64,000 bases of DNA from Bifidobacterium santillanense (GTDB lineage Bacteria > Actinomycetota > Actinomycetes > Actinomycetales > Bifidobacteriaceae), in NCBI RefSeq assembly GCF_018555385.1, contig NZ_JAFEJS010000001.1:1-64000 (forward strand), given 5' to 3'. Each line of letters begins with the position of its first letter. Position 1 is the first letter of the stretch. The notes beneath the pieces are model-generated. The model was not told where the DNA came from. It searched no databases and saw nothing but the letters and a program-made list of their open reading frames with translations. Position numbers and translations under genes: made by a program. This document shows, one piece after another, positions 44,192-55,413 of this stretch.

Positions 44192-44896
44192 ATGTACATT
44201 TCTCGAGTACCGTTGAATGTCGCGCGCGTCGGCGCGGTGCAGCTCATCGAGTCCCCGTATAGGATGCATGCCGCCGTCGAAGCGGCGTTCCCTCCGGATT
44301 CGGTCAGGGATGATGACGAAGGACGTATCCTGTGGCGTCTGGACTCACTGGACCAGGGACGGGGCATGTGGCTGTACGTTGTCAGCCCCGAGCCTCCCGA
44401 CCTGACGCATGTCATCGAACAGGCCGGATGGCCGATGCGCATGGAATGGGAGAGCAAGGACTATACGCCGTTGCTGTCCCGCATCGCGGTCGGTCAATGC
44501 TGGCAGTTCCGTCTGCGCGCCAACCCCGTCCGCAGAGCGCGCGAGGACAAGGGACGGCGCCCCAAGGCCGATGCGTCGGCGATAGTAGGCAAACTACAGG
44601 GGCACGTCACAGCCAGCCAACAGGCGGAGTGGCTGATCGCCCGCGCTTCATCGCATGGGTTCGAAGTCATCGCCGATGATACGGGAGCCCCCTCCATGGT
44701 CGTCAAGCAGCGGCATAGGGAACGATTCGGCAGGAACGGAAAGACCGTCACGTTGAGCACCGCCGTGTTCGAGGGACAACTGCGCGTCACCGATGCGGAT
44801 GAGTTCCGTCGCACCTTATGCCACGGGCTGGGACGGGCCAAGGGATTCGGATGCGGGCTGATGACGGTGACTCCCGTTCGTGAGGCATCGGCATGA
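44192..44896 (+). CDS. casE: CRISPR RNA endoribonuclease Cas6e
   Basis: 234-aa Cas6e (CasE/Cse3), which cuts pre-crRNA at the base of the repeat hairpin and stays bound to it. Two ferredoxin-like domains are visible, with FRLRANPVR and the C-terminal Gly-rich HGLGRAKGFGCGLMTV loop typical of the family. It overlaps cas1 by four bases (ATGA). Confidence 0.94.
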   Translation: MYISRVPLNVARVGAVQLIESPYRMHAAVEAAFPPDSVRDDDEGRILWRLDSLDQGRGMWLYVVSPEPPDLTHVIEQAGWPMRMEWESKDYTPLLSRIAVGQCWQFRLRANPVRRAREDKGRRPKADASAIVGKLQGHVTASQQAEWLIARASSHGFEVIADDTGAPSMVVKQRHRERFGRNGKTVTLSTAVFEGQLRVTDADEFRRTLCHGLGRAKGFGCGLMTVTPVREASA

Positions 44897-45861
44897 GCAC
44901 GATCCCCGGTTCGCGGCCTCCCGAGCTCGGCGAACTGGTCCGAGCCGAGGGCCGGCTGTCATTCGTCTACTTCGAGCACTGCAACGTCAATCGGGACGAC
45001 AATGCCATCACCGTCTCGGACGTCACCGGTACCACTCACGTGCCGGCGGCAACCCTTGGCGTGCTGATGCTGGGGCCGGGAAGTACGGTCAGTCATCAGG
45101 CGATGACCGTGATAGGCGAGAATGGAGCGACTGTCATATGGGTCGGCGAACGGGGCGTGCGCATGTACGCCTTCGGCAAGCCGCTGACCCATTCATCGGC
45201 GCTGCTGCAGAATCAGGCCAGACTGGTGTCGAACACCCGGTCTCGACTTGCGGTGGCCCGCGCGATGTACCAGATGCGTTTCCCGGGCGAGGACGTGAGC
45301 CGTCTGACCATGCAGCAGCTGCGCGGTCGAGAAGGCGCGCGCATCCGACGCGTGTACCGCGAGTGTTCGGCACGCACCGGCGTCGACTGGGACAAGCGCA
45401 CGTACGATCATGCCGACTTCGACGCGGGGACGGAGATCAACAAGGCACTGTCCGCGGCGCACACATGTCTGTACGGCATGGCCCATGCGGTCATCGTCGC
45501 GCTCGGATGTTCACCGGGATTGGGATTCGTGCACGTGGGACATGAGCGGTCGTTCGTCTACGATATCGCCGACCTGTACAAGGCGGAGCTCTCCATCCCC
45601 GTCGCATTCGAGACGGCCGCGATGCAGCCCGACGATATCGGCTCCGCCGTGAGACGCGCCATGCGGGATGCGGTCTACGATCTGTCCATCATGAAGCGCA
45701 TGACCCGTGACATACGAATGCTGTTGCAGGGGGATGGCGGTGACGACGAGTCGGCCGAGATCGTCGATGTCGATCATGTCGGGCTCTGGGATGGGGGAGA
45801 TGGGGAAGTTGCCGCCGGCGTCTCCTACGGTCTTGATGAGGCATACGACGTGGAGTGGTAG
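44893..45861 (+). CDS. cas1: CRISPR integrase Cas1 (type I-E)
   Basis: 322-aa Cas1e, the catalytic subunit of the spacer integrase. RVYRECSARTGVDWDKRTYD and ALGCSPGLGFVHVGHERSFVYDIADLYK contain the conserved metal-binding residues, with His in VGHERSF and Asp in DIADLYK. The last 50 residues are acidic. Overlaps cas6e and precedes cas2, as in complete I-E loci, so the adaptation module appears intact. Confidence 0.96.
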   Translation: MSTIPGSRPPELGELVRAEGRLSFVYFEHCNVNRDDNAITVSDVTGTTHVPAATLGVLMLGPGSTVSHQAMTVIGENGATVIWVGERGVRMYAFGKPLTHSSALLQNQARLVSNTRSRLAVARAMYQMRFPGEDVSRLTMQQLRGREGARIRRVYRECSARTGVDWDKRTYDHADFDAGTEINKALSAAHTCLYGMAHAVIVALGCSPGLGFVHVGHERSFVYDIADLYKAELSIPVAFETAAMQPDDIGSAVRRAMRDAVYDLSIMKRMTRDIRMLLQGDGGDDESAEIVDVDHVGLWDGGDGEVAAGVSYGLDEAYDVEW

Positions 45862-45870
45862 GAGAGAACC

Positions 45871-46275
45871 ATGGTGGTGATTGTACTTACCGCTTGTCCG
45901 GTGGGACTGCGTGGCGACCTCACGCGATGGTTGCTGGAAATATCCGCTGGGGTGTTCGTCGGCCATGTGAGCGCCAAGGTGCGTGACCGTCTGTGGGAAC
46001 GCATCGTCGGCATGGTAAAGGACGGTCGGGCCATCATGGTGTATTCCGCCCGCAACGAGCAGCATCTCGCATTCCGTGTGCATCGCTCTGATTGGAGACC
46101 GGTCGACTGCGAAGGTCTCGAGCTCATCACGAGGCCGGCTCCTGTTTCTGGAAGCCGTGCCGAGGAACCGAGGGGTTCCGCATCCGATGCCGATGCGTCG
46201 AGATCCTCGAACGGTGCCCGCCGTCGTGGCTGGAGCAACGCCAGCAAGTGGAGAAAAGCACGCCGCTACGGCTGA
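45871..46275 (+). CDS. cas2: CRISPR-associated Cas2 (type I-E)
   Basis: 134-aa Cas2e, the structural partner of Cas1 in spacer integration. MVVIVLTACPVGLRGDLTRWLLEI and GVFVGHVSAKVRDRLWE are family signatures. The C-terminal 45 residues form a Ser/Arg-rich basic tail (RRRGWSNASKWRKARR), longer than in many relatives. GGTAGGAG precedes the ATG. The array leader begins about 20 bases after the stop. Confidence 0.94.
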   Translation: MVVIVLTACPVGLRGDLTRWLLEISAGVFVGHVSAKVRDRLWERIVGMVKDGRAIMVYSARNEQHLAFRVHRSDWRPVDCEGLELITRPAPVSGSRAEEPRGSASDADASRSSNGARRRGWSNASKWRKARRYG

Positions 46276-46293
46276 TGACGCCAACATACGACC

Positions 46294-46361
46294 CCAATGA
46301 AACTGAATCAAAAAACCGATTCCCGTTTGCCATGTCTGTTGCAATTACTAGCCTTCCCAAG
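46294..46361 (+). promoter_or_regulatory. Leader of CRISPR array 1
   Basis: 68 AT-richer bases from CCAATGAAAC to CTTCCCAAG lead directly into the first repeat. The same 68-base layout (CCAATGAAAC, GCCATGTC, TTGCAAT, TTCCCAAG) precedes array 2 at 54789-54856. It should contain the array promoter and the integration anchor. Confidence 0.75.
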
Positions 46362-47105
46362 GTGTTCCCCGCTTACGCGGGGATGATCCCGTGACCGGCG
46401 TGGTGGAGAACGCGCCGACGCGGTGTTCCCCGCTTACGCGGGGATGATCCCCGGACAACACGCGGTTAGAACGGCTGATGTTGGTGTTCTCCGCTTACGC
46501 GGGGATGATCCCAGGCCGGCCCAATGCGGTCAATCCCGCGCCGTGTTCCCCGCTTACGCGGGGATGATCCCTGCTTATTCGTACAATCAGTCATCTAAGC
46601 GTTGTGTTCCCCGCTTACGCGGGGATGATCCCGGATAAGCCGTTATCTGTTACGCAATGCCGATGTGTTCCCCGCTTACGCGGGGATGATCCCCGATGGT
46701 CACGTCGTAGGTGACTCGAATCTTCGTGTTCTCCGCTTACGCGGGGATGATCCCGCTCGGACGGCAGCGACAAGGACGCCACGATGGTGTTCCCCGCTTA
46801 CGCGGGGATGATCCCATCACCCCCAGCTTCACGAAGACCAACAAACAGTGTTCCCCGCTTACGCGGGGATGATCCCGCGCAGCCATGCGTGTAGGCGGAT
46901 ACCACGGTGTGTTCCCCGCTTACGCGGGGATGATCCCGACCGGCCGAGAAAGACCCTCGGGTTTGAAAGTGTTCCCCGCTTACGCGGGGATGATCCCCGT
47001 GAAGGCGAACCCCACATCCACGACCACCTGTGCTCCCCGCCCATGCGGGGATGATTCATCTACAATAACTGGGCTTTCACAATTGGAGCAGTGCTCCCCG
47101 CCCAT
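46362..47105 (+). CRISPR. CRISPR array 1, type I-E, 13 repeats
   Basis: Consensus 29-bp repeat GTGTTCCCCGCTTACGCGGG followed by GATGATCCC, at 46362, 46423, 46484, 46543, 46604, 46665, 46726, 46787, 46848, 46909 and 46969; the 46484 and 46726 copies have TTCTCCGC. Spacers are 32 nt except one of 30 and one of 31. The last two repeats are decayed: 47030 reads GTGCTCCCCGCCCATGCGGG, and 47091-47105 is cut after CCCAT, where IS3-family sequence begins. Leader-proximal repeats are uniform and trailer-end ones degenerate, as expected for polarised growth next to cas2. Confidence 0.97.
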
Positions 47106-47568
47106 CCAGATACGCGACCTTCGCCCTGAGGAACGCGATCTCCTCCTCGAGGATCTGCTCGCGCGTGGGGGCCGGCTTCGGTCTGGATCTCGCGCCCTTC
47201 GGCCTACCCTTCGGCTTCGGGTGCAGCGCCTCCGGGCCTCCCGCGCGGTACTCGCGGCACCAACGCTCCAACGGGGCGATGCTCGCGATCCCGTATCTGG
47301 CCATGACCTCGGCCTTCGTCAGGCCATGCTCCACATGGTCCCGCGCCGCCGCGAGCTTGGTCTCGTAGTCGTAGGTCCTGTTGCCCTTGCGTTCTCCCAT
47401 GAGCGCCGCCTCCCCGCCGATCCGGTACAACAACACTCATCTTCCCGCGGTCGGCTGCGGCACACCAAGTCGTCCGGCGAGGGAACGATTCCCCGCACCC
47501 CGCCGGATCAGGTCGACAACGATCCGCATGAAATCATCACTGTAACGACGTCTGCGATCCCGTGACAT
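47106..47568 (-). pseudogene. IS3-family transposase OrfA remnant abutting the array
   Basis: Minus-strand remains of an IS3/IS150-type OrfA. One frame (from ATG 47568) gives MSRDRRRRYSDDFMRIVVD, the first HTH, then stops at 47437-47439. The shifted frame continues with GERKGNRTYDYETKLAAARD and PTREQILEEEIAFLRAKVAYL, the second HTH and leucine-zipper region. A frameshift and the lack of any OrfB make it dead. Its 3' end is joined to the truncated last CRISPR repeat at 47105/47106, so transposition or recombination removed the array's far end. Confidence 0.8.
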
Positions 47569-47574
47569 GAGAAA

Positions 47575-47636
47575 CCGCACCTCCGATCATCGAATCTGAA
47601 TTACTTCAGTCCAACAATCGGGGTGCGGTTCAAACG
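47575..47636. repeat. Inverted repeat beyond the IS3 remnant
   Basis: AACCGCACC near 47575-47590 is mirrored by GGTGCGGTT near 47620-47635, with CCGAT/ATCGG continuing the arms. It may be an IS end or a terminator. The 47637-47670 stretch that follows is AT-rich and otherwise featureless. Confidence 0.4.
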
Positions 47637-47666
47637 CCTCAAATTAAGTGGATTGATTTGATAGCA

Positions 47667-47700
47667 AAAGAGCCTAGGTAGTGCTAGTACCTAGGCTCAC
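47667..47700. repeat. Palindromic element, left copy, bounding the toxin-antitoxin cassette
   Basis: AGCCTAGGTA, GTGCTAG, TACCTAGGCT (47671-47697) is a perfect 10-bp-arm palindrome. The same element occurs in reverse orientation at 49008-49041. The loop GTGCTAG is read as CTAGCAC there, so these are inverted copies. They also end genes on either side and may act as terminators. Confidence 0.65.
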
Positions 47701-48018
47701 TCATTCATCGATAATCCGGCGAAGACTCATAAGCAAGTCGTCTTTCGACTTGTACCTATGAATACCCGTCGGCAACCCATCGTCAAACAACCCACGTTCG
47801 AACCCGTCAAAGTCAGCGTCCGAACGTAGCACGGTATCCGTAGGCAGCGGAACCGGGAACTTATCCCAATCCACCGTCCCGAACACCGCATACTGATGCA
47901 CGAACCGATTAACCTCAGTTCGCAGACGAACCCTATACCGTCGCCATACAAGACGTTCCAACCGTCGATACCGACGTTGAATCACCTCCGCACAACGACG
48001 CATCGCAAGATGCCCCAT
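47701..48018 (-). CDS. Hypothetical protein, third gene of a toxin-antitoxin-like operon
   Basis: 105-aa protein that I do not recognise. The N-terminal 40 residues are strongly basic (RRYRRLERLVWRRYRVRLR); the rest is acidic and ends in YKSKDDLLMSLRRIIDE. It starts three bases after the ribbon-helix-helix gene, so it is cotranscribed with it. A possible accessory or effector of the module. Confidence 0.6.
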   Translation of the reverse strand: MGHLAMRRCAEVIQRRYRRLERLVWRRYRVRLRTEVNRFVHQYAVFGTVDWDKFPVPLPTDTVLRSDADFDGFERGLFDDGLPTGIHRYKSKDDLLMSLRRIIDE

Positions 48019-48021
48019 GAA

Positions 48022-48291
48022 TCACACCGAAGCGAACTCACGGACAAGCGCGTGACGCATAACAGCATCGACGGAAACACCACGCCGCTTCGCCACAGCA
48101 TCCAACATCGCCGACATGTCGGCACTCAAAGCAAACGTCCGATTAACCGGATCAGCCGGAGACACGTCGAACACAGGTCCCGAATACACCGGCCCCGCCG
48201 TACCACCGAAATCACCACGCTCGGCATCGTCCGCCCACTTGTCCAGCATGTCGTCAGTGACCACACGGCCACCCTTGGCAGTGAAAGCCAT
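48022..48291 (-). CDS. Ribbon-helix-helix antitoxin-like protein
   Basis: 89-aa protein whose C-terminus (FALSADMSAMLDAVAKRRGVS, then VDAVMRHAL) reads as a ribbon-helix-helix DNA-binding domain of the kind found in BrnA/CopG antitoxins; the N-terminal half would wrap the toxin. AAAGGGGGG precedes ATG 48291 on the minus strand; longer in-frame starts overlap the upstream gene and are rejected. It lies 14 bases downstream of the toxin-like gene. Autoregulation is expected from the family. Confidence 0.65.
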   Translation of the reverse strand: MAFTAKGGRVVTDDMLDKWADDAERGDFGGTAGPVYSGPVFDVSPADPVNRTFALSADMSAMLDAVAKRRGVSVDAVMRHALVREFASV

Positions 48292-48305
48292 AACAAACCC
48301 CCCTT

Positions 48306-48572
48306 TTACAAAAGCCTTAACTCGTGCAGCACCTTGGGCGTGGCCTTCATGGCATGGAACACATGCCACCGGTCCGCTGCGTCCAGCACCGCGACCATTT
48401 CCAACAACCGACCTTGTTCGTCGTACCCCACTGCCACATACCGCAACGGGTCCGTTCCCTCGCGCGGCATGAACCGGACAACATCCGACCATGCCACCCG
48501 CACCGAATAATCGGACACATCGGGATGACGTTCATGGACCCGGGGATCGACGATAACATCGCCTAACGGCAC
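48306..48572 (-). CDS. BrnT-like toxin candidate
   Basis: 88-aa protein starting at GTG 48572. The layout VIVDPRVHERHPDVSDYSVR, the mid GYDEQGRLLEMVAVLD strand pair and the terminal FHAMKATPKV recall the BrnT/DUF4258-type RNase fold. Supported mainly by pairing with a ribbon-helix-helix gene in toxin-first order. Identity is tentative; it could be another small RNase-fold toxin. Confidence 0.5.
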   Translation of the reverse strand: MPLGDVIVDPRVHERHPDVSDYSVRVAWSDVVRFMPREGTDPLRYVAVGYDEQGRLLEMVAVLDAADRWHVFHAMKATPKVLHELRLL

Positions 48573-48637
48573 GCCTCACCACCTTTCACTAGTAGTTTCC
48601 AGCGTATTCGCATGGACTGTGAACACGCTGTATCGTG

Positions 48638-48670
48638 CCCGACACCAGTCATGAAGACTGATGTGTCGGG
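48638..48670. terminator. Hairpin between XRE gene and toxin-antitoxin operon
   Basis: CCCGACACCAGTC and GACTGATGTGTCGGG pair around ATGAA with one interior irregularity. It separates the XRE gene from the downstream minus-strand operon. Confidence 0.55.
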
Positions 48671-48722
48671 CTTGACGGCATATCATGCCTACCGTCGGGC
48701 CACGCTTAGGGCACACACCTAA

Positions 48723-48944
48723 CTACTCGTTAGTGTTTTCTTTCGGACCATCGTCCTCCAACAGCTTGCGAAGATTGGACACCCGTAACGCGTCACCGAT
48801 CTTGACAGCCATTCCAAGTGACATGTTCTCAATCGGACGCGCCCCACGCTCCGTATCAGCAATACGACTGTATGGGACACCAGCCTTATCGGCCAGCTCG
48901 CGTTGCGTCCACCCTCGTTTCTGTCTTAATTCCCTTAAGCCCAT
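48723..48944 (-). CDS. XRE-family HTH regulator
   Basis: 73-aa single-domain Cro/CI-type regulator: LRELRQKRGWTQRELADKAG, then VPYSRIADTERG and a short tail. GTGAGG sits six bases before ATG 48944 on the minus strand; GTG 48956 is an alternative. It is inside the same palindrome-bounded segment as the toxin-antitoxin-like operon and may regulate it. Confidence 0.85.
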   Translation of the reverse strand: MGLRELRQKRGWTQRELADKAGVPYSRIADTERGARPIENMSLGMAVKIGDALRVSNLRKLLEDDGPKENTNE

Positions 48945-49007
48945 GGTGTACCTCACTCTCTAGTGTGTACACCATTCTATTTGACAACATGTGGCTGGTT
49001 GCTATTA

Positions 49008-49041
49008 AGTGAGCCTAGGTACTAGCACTACCTAAGCTCTT
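49008..49041. repeat. Palindromic element, right copy (inverted)
   Basis: AGCCTAGGTA, CTAGCAC, TACCTAAGCT (49012-49038) is the reverse complement of the element at 47671-47697 with one substitution. Flanks also match (AGTGAGCC... / ...AAGCTCTTTGC against GCAAAAGAGC). Together the two copies enclose about 1.3 kb. Confidence 0.65.
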
Positions 49042-49126
49042 TGCGGCGCCCGGATTCTCTTCATCGGCGACGAGGCGTCCGCGTCTGCGCGGTGATAATC
49101 CACACGCAGCGGGTAGGGTAGTGGGC

Positions 49127-51682
49127 ATGAGCAATCTGCCCGAGATTTCGGAAACCGGCCTGACCGCCGACGAGGTCGATGCGCGCATCGCCGCGGGTGC
49201 GGTCAACAGGGTCAAGTCGTCGACGTCGCGTTCGGTCGGGGACATCGTGCGGGCCAACGTCTTCACGCTGTTCAACGGCATCATCCTCGCCGCGATGGTC
49301 ATGGTCCTCGCCACCGGCTCCTGGAAGGACGCCGTGTTCGGGTTCGTGATCATCATCAACACCGGTATCGGCATCGTCACCGAGCTCAGGGCGAAGCACA
49401 CGCTCGACAGGCTCTCCATCCTCGTCGCCTCCGACTACCTCGTACGGCGAGAAGGCCGCGACGTGGAGGTCCCGCACGACGGCATCGTCATGGACGACCT
49501 CCTGTGGATTCGCTCCGGCGAGCAGGTCCCCGCCGATGCCGACGTCGTCGCGAGCTGGGGACTGGAACTCGACGAGTCGATGCTCACCGGGGAATCCCGC
49601 ACCGTGCGCAAGAAGGAGGGCGACGACGTCTACTCCGGCTCCACCGCTGTCTCGGGCATGGCCCTCGTGAAGGTGAGTGCGGTCGGCGCGCAATCCTATG
49701 CGGCCACGCTCACCGCGAAGGCCAAGGTATACAGGAAAACCGTGTCCGACCTCAACAAGGGCATCAACACCATCCTGAAGTTCATGACGTTCCTCGTCGT
49801 GCCGCTGTGCGTGCTGCTCATCCTCTCGCAGATCCGCACCGTTGGAGGATGGTCCGTCGCGATCGCGACCGGACAGTGGCGTCAGGCGGTCGTCTCCGCC
49901 GTGGCCGGCGTCGTGGGCATGATCCCCGAGGGGCTCGTGCTGCTCACCTCGCTCAACTTCGCGGTCGCCGCGATGCGACTCGCACGGCACGACACCCTCG
50001 TGCAGGAACTCGAATCCGTGGAGACGCTGGCACGCGTCGACTGTCTGAACCTCGACAAGACCGGCACCATCACCGACGGCGGCATCGCGTTCGACCGGAT
50101 CGTCATGCTGGGGGAGAGCGGCGGACGGCAGTCCGCTGCTGAACACGAGATCCTGCAGGCACTCTACGATCTCGCGAACGAGGAACAGCCCAACGGCACC
50201 GGCAAAGCCGTTCTCGCCGGTCTCGGGGAGCGCGGATACGGGGCCGGGGCCATCGCCGTCCGCGTGCCATTCTCGTCCGCGCGCAAATGGAGCGCCATCG
50301 TACGAGCCGATTCCGCTTCAGGTCCCGCAAACGGCAGGGGCCGCGTCCCGAAGCGCGGAACCGTATGGTACATGGGTGCGCCGGAGGTCATCCTGTCCGC
50401 GATCGACGGAGACCATGCCGATGTCATCGATCAGGTCAACGCATACGCGAAGGCGGGGGACAGGGTCCTCCTCATCGCGCGTGCCGATTTCCCGGATGAC
50501 GCCCCCGTGCACGCGGACGAAGGGCGACAGCCGCAGACATATTCGGACCGGTTCGTCGACTCGCCGTTCCTGAGCCAGGTCACCACACCCGTCGCACTCG
50601 TCCTGTGCTCCGAACGCATCCGCCCCGACGCGGAACGGACGCTCGCATGGTTCCGTGAACAGGGAGTGAGGTGTCGCATCATCTCCGGGGACAACCCAGT
50701 CACTGTCGGCGCCATCGCCCGCAAGGTCCGGCTCACCGGTGACCGCGAACCGTCGTATATGGATGCGCGCGAACTGCCCGACGACGTCAACGAACTCGGC
50801 CGTATTCTCGAGGATGTCGACGTCATCGGCCGCGTCCTGCCCGACCAGAAGAAGCTCATCGTCGACGCCCTGCACGCGCGTGACTACACGGTCGCGATGA
50901 CCGGCGACGGCGTCAACGACGCGCTCGCCATCAAAGAGGCCGACCTCGGCATCGCGATGGGCAATGCGGCCCCCGCGACCAAGGCGGTGGCTCAGGTCGT
51001 GCTCGTCGACTCGAAGTTCAGCCATCTGCCGGATGTCGTGGCGCGCGGACGTCAGGTCATGGCCAACATGGAGCGCGTCGCAGGGCTCTTCCTCGTCAAG
51101 ACCGTCTACTCCGCGCTGATCTCGCTTGGTGTGGTCCTCACACAGATCCCGTACCCGTATTTGCCCCGTCACATCACCTACATCGGCGCCCTGACGATCG
51201 GCATGCCGGCCTTCATCCTCGCACTCGCACCGAACACGCGCCGGTACATCCCCGGGTTCCTCGGACGCGTCGTACGCTTCGCCCTGCCCGGAGGCATCGC
51301 CACGGCGCTGTCCGTGCTGATTGCCGCATGGACCCTGCCCGGAATCATGGGATGGAACATCTTCGCCTCGACCGCGGACCTCGCGCGTCTGCGCGCCACC
51401 GAGGCGATCATCCTGTTCGTGATGGGCGTGTTCGTGCTCGCCCGCGTCGCCCGCCCCCTGAACGGCTGGCGCGGCGCGCTCGTCGCGGTCTTCGCTTCGG
51501 CCGGCGTCATCGGCATGCTCATCCCGTTCGTGTCGCGGTTCTTCGCCCTGATCATCCCGACCGGATCGACGCTCGTCGCCACCCTGATCGCCCTCGCCGG
51601 ATCTGCCGTCATCTTCGCCGTGTGCCTGTTCGCCGTTCCGGCGCTGACCCACACGATGCTTGACCGCCGCCTTCATCGCTGA
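49127..51682 (+). CDS. P-type cation-transporting ATPase, CtpE-like
   Basis: 851-aa P-type ATPase pumping a cation, probably Ca2+ by analogy with mycobacterial CtpE. The actuator loop MLTGESRTV, phosphorylation motif DKTGTIT, hinge MTGDGVNDALAIKEADLGIAM and PEGLVLLTSLNFAVA in the fourth membrane helix are present; about ten membrane helices. ATG 49127 gives MSNLPEISETG; a GTG at 49121 also exists. TAGGGT at 49113-49118 is close to the start, hinting at a very short leader. It is a core gene lying between CRISPR-linked accessory segments. Confidence 0.9.
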   Translation: MSNLPEISETGLTADEVDARIAAGAVNRVKSSTSRSVGDIVRANVFTLFNGIILAAMVMVLATGSWKDAVFGFVIIINTGIGIVTELRAKHTLDRLSILVASDYLVRREGRDVEVPHDGIVMDDLLWIRSGEQVPADADVVASWGLELDESMLTGESRTVRKKEGDDVYSGSTAVSGMALVKVSAVGAQSYAATLTAKAKVYRKTVSDLNKGINTILKFMTFLVVPLCVLLILSQIRTVGGWSVAIATGQWRQAVVSAVAGVVGMIPEGLVLLTSLNFAVAAMRLARHDTLVQELESVETLARVDCLNLDKTGTITDGGIAFDRIVMLGESGGRQSAAEHEILQALYDLANEEQPNGTGKAVLAGLGERGYGAGAIAVRVPFSSARKWSAIVRADSASGPANGRGRVPKRGTVWYMGAPEVILSAIDGDHADVIDQVNAYAKAGDRVLLIARADFPDDAPVHADEGRQPQTYSDRFVDSPFLSQVTTPVALVLCSERIRPDAERTLAWFREQGVRCRIISGDNPVTVGAIARKVRLTGDREPSYMDARELPDDVNELGRILEDVDVIGRVLPDQKKLIVDALHARDYTVAMTGDGVNDALAIKEADLGIAMGNAAPATKAVAQVVLVDSKFSHLPDVVARGRQVMANMERVAGLFLVKTVYSALISLGVVLTQIPYPYLPRHITYIGALTIGMPAFILALAPNTRRYIPGFLGRVVRFALPGGIATALSVLIAAWTLPGIMGWNIFASTADLARLRATEAIILFVMGVFVLARVARPLNGWRGALVAVFASAGVIGMLIPFVSRFFALIIPTGSTLVATLIALAGSAVIFAVCLFAVPALTHTMLDRRLHR

Positions 51683-51824
51683 ACCGAACCGATCGACTTC
51701 GGCGGCGAAAATCGCATATTGTCTCACGCCTCAAGCCGACACGCCAGAGGGAAAGTAACGTACCCGTACCATTCGAAGTGAATAATCAACGGCATCACAG
51801 CCGACTAATGATTTCGGAGGAAGT

Positions 51825-54527
<2,703 letters not shown>

Positions 54528-54597
54528 CGCTTACGTCCATACGGTCCATACGGTGCTTATCCTTGTGAGCCGCATAATGCGAGTGAGCGGATAATGA

Positions 54598-54657
54598 ATG
54601 GATGGGCTGCGGACGGCCAATGGGATCTTTTTTCGTTGTCGTCCGCAGCCCATCCAT
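54598..54657. terminator. Perfect 18-bp-arm hairpin after acnA
   Basis: ATGGATGGGCTGCGGACG (54598-54615) is exactly mirrored at 54640-54657, with a 24-base loop that includes TTTTTT. The T run lies in the loop rather than after the stem, so it is not a textbook terminator. The stretch 54658-54788 between it and the array 2 leader holds no supported gene. Confidence 0.6.
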
Positions 54658-54788
54658 GCTTCACTGGGTGCCGGCGTTTGATTTTCGGCATGAGCATCAG
54701 GACAGGCAGCGGGAAGAACGTTTCGCAAATCTATGTCTATTGTGATAGCCGCAGGGTCGCGATTGCCGTCGCCGCTGAGCTTCCGTTG

Positions 54789-54856
54789 CCAATGAAACCG
54801 AATCAAAATTAAGTTCTCCTCTGCCATGTCCTTTGCAATCATTAGCATTCCCAAGT
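54789..54856 (+). promoter_or_regulatory. Leader of CRISPR array 2
   Basis: 68 bases beginning CCAATGAAACCGAATCAAAA and ending just before the first repeat, homologous throughout to the array 1 leader and of identical length. It has no cas genes beside it, so it depends on the operon 8 kb away. Confidence 0.7.
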
Positions 54857-55190
54857 GTGTTCCCCGCCTACGCGGGGATGATCCCAGGGCGAGCCCGCCG
54901 AACATGCCGTCCGACCAGTGTTCCCCGCCTACGCGGGGATGATCCCTGGAGGACGATGGGCACCGGCGCCGGCCTCGTGTGTTCCCCGCCTACGCGGGGA
55001 TGATCCCCAACACGTACGGCGCGGAATATCGCCCGCCCGGTGTTCCCCGCCTACGCGGGGATGATCCCATCGCGCAGAAGGGCACACCGCTAGTACCGAA
55101 GTGTTCCCCGCCTACGCGGGGATGATCCCACGGCGATGTAGATGGCGGCGGCGTAGCGGGCGTGTTCCCCGCCTACGCGGGGATGATTCC
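54857..55190 (+). CRISPR. CRISPR array 2, type I-E, 6 repeats
   Basis: Repeats at 54857, 54918, 54979, 55040, 55101 and 55162, all with 61-bp spacing and 32-nt spacers. The repeat is GTGTTCCCCGCCTACGCGGG then GATGATCCC, one base different from array 1 in the loop. The last copy ends GATGATTCC, the usual terminal degeneration. Same orientation as array 1. Confidence 0.96.
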
Positions 55191-55226
55191 TGCTCCGCAC
55201 AGATACATGGCGGGCAGTCATTCTCG

Positions 55227-55382
55227 ATGCTGCGTATCGCAGGCACCCAGAAAGCGTTTCGAGTGAAATTCGACGAAATCAAGACGGGTAGCGTTGCGGA
55301 ACGGCGGCAGACGGCGCTTCGGCGGCTGTGCGGGGAAGTTCAGTCACAGTTGAGCGCTGACGGGAATTTATTCTATTCATGA
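55227..55382 (+). CDS. Small hypothetical protein beside array 2
   Basis: 51-aa ORF (MLRIAGTQKAFRVKFDEIKT...) starting 37 bases after the last repeat. Basic and helical in appearance, family not recognised, and lacking a strong ribosome site; it may be the 3' piece of a longer gene lost at the array end. Followed closely by two more small ORFs in the same direction. Confidence 0.4.
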   Translation: MLRIAGTQKAFRVKFDEIKTGSVAERRQTALRRLCGEVQSQLSADGNLFYS

Positions 55383-55413
55383 CATGTTCCAAGCAGGATT
55401 GGGAGCCGTGGCT

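Noticed and set aside
46423-47054. Open frames running through CRISPR array 1
   Set aside because: They are translations of the repeat (PRLRGDDP, FPAYAGMIP) and not genes.
55101-55226. Upstream extension of the 55227 ORF into array 2
   Set aside because: The extension translates repeat and spacer sequence; only the part after the last repeat could be a gene.
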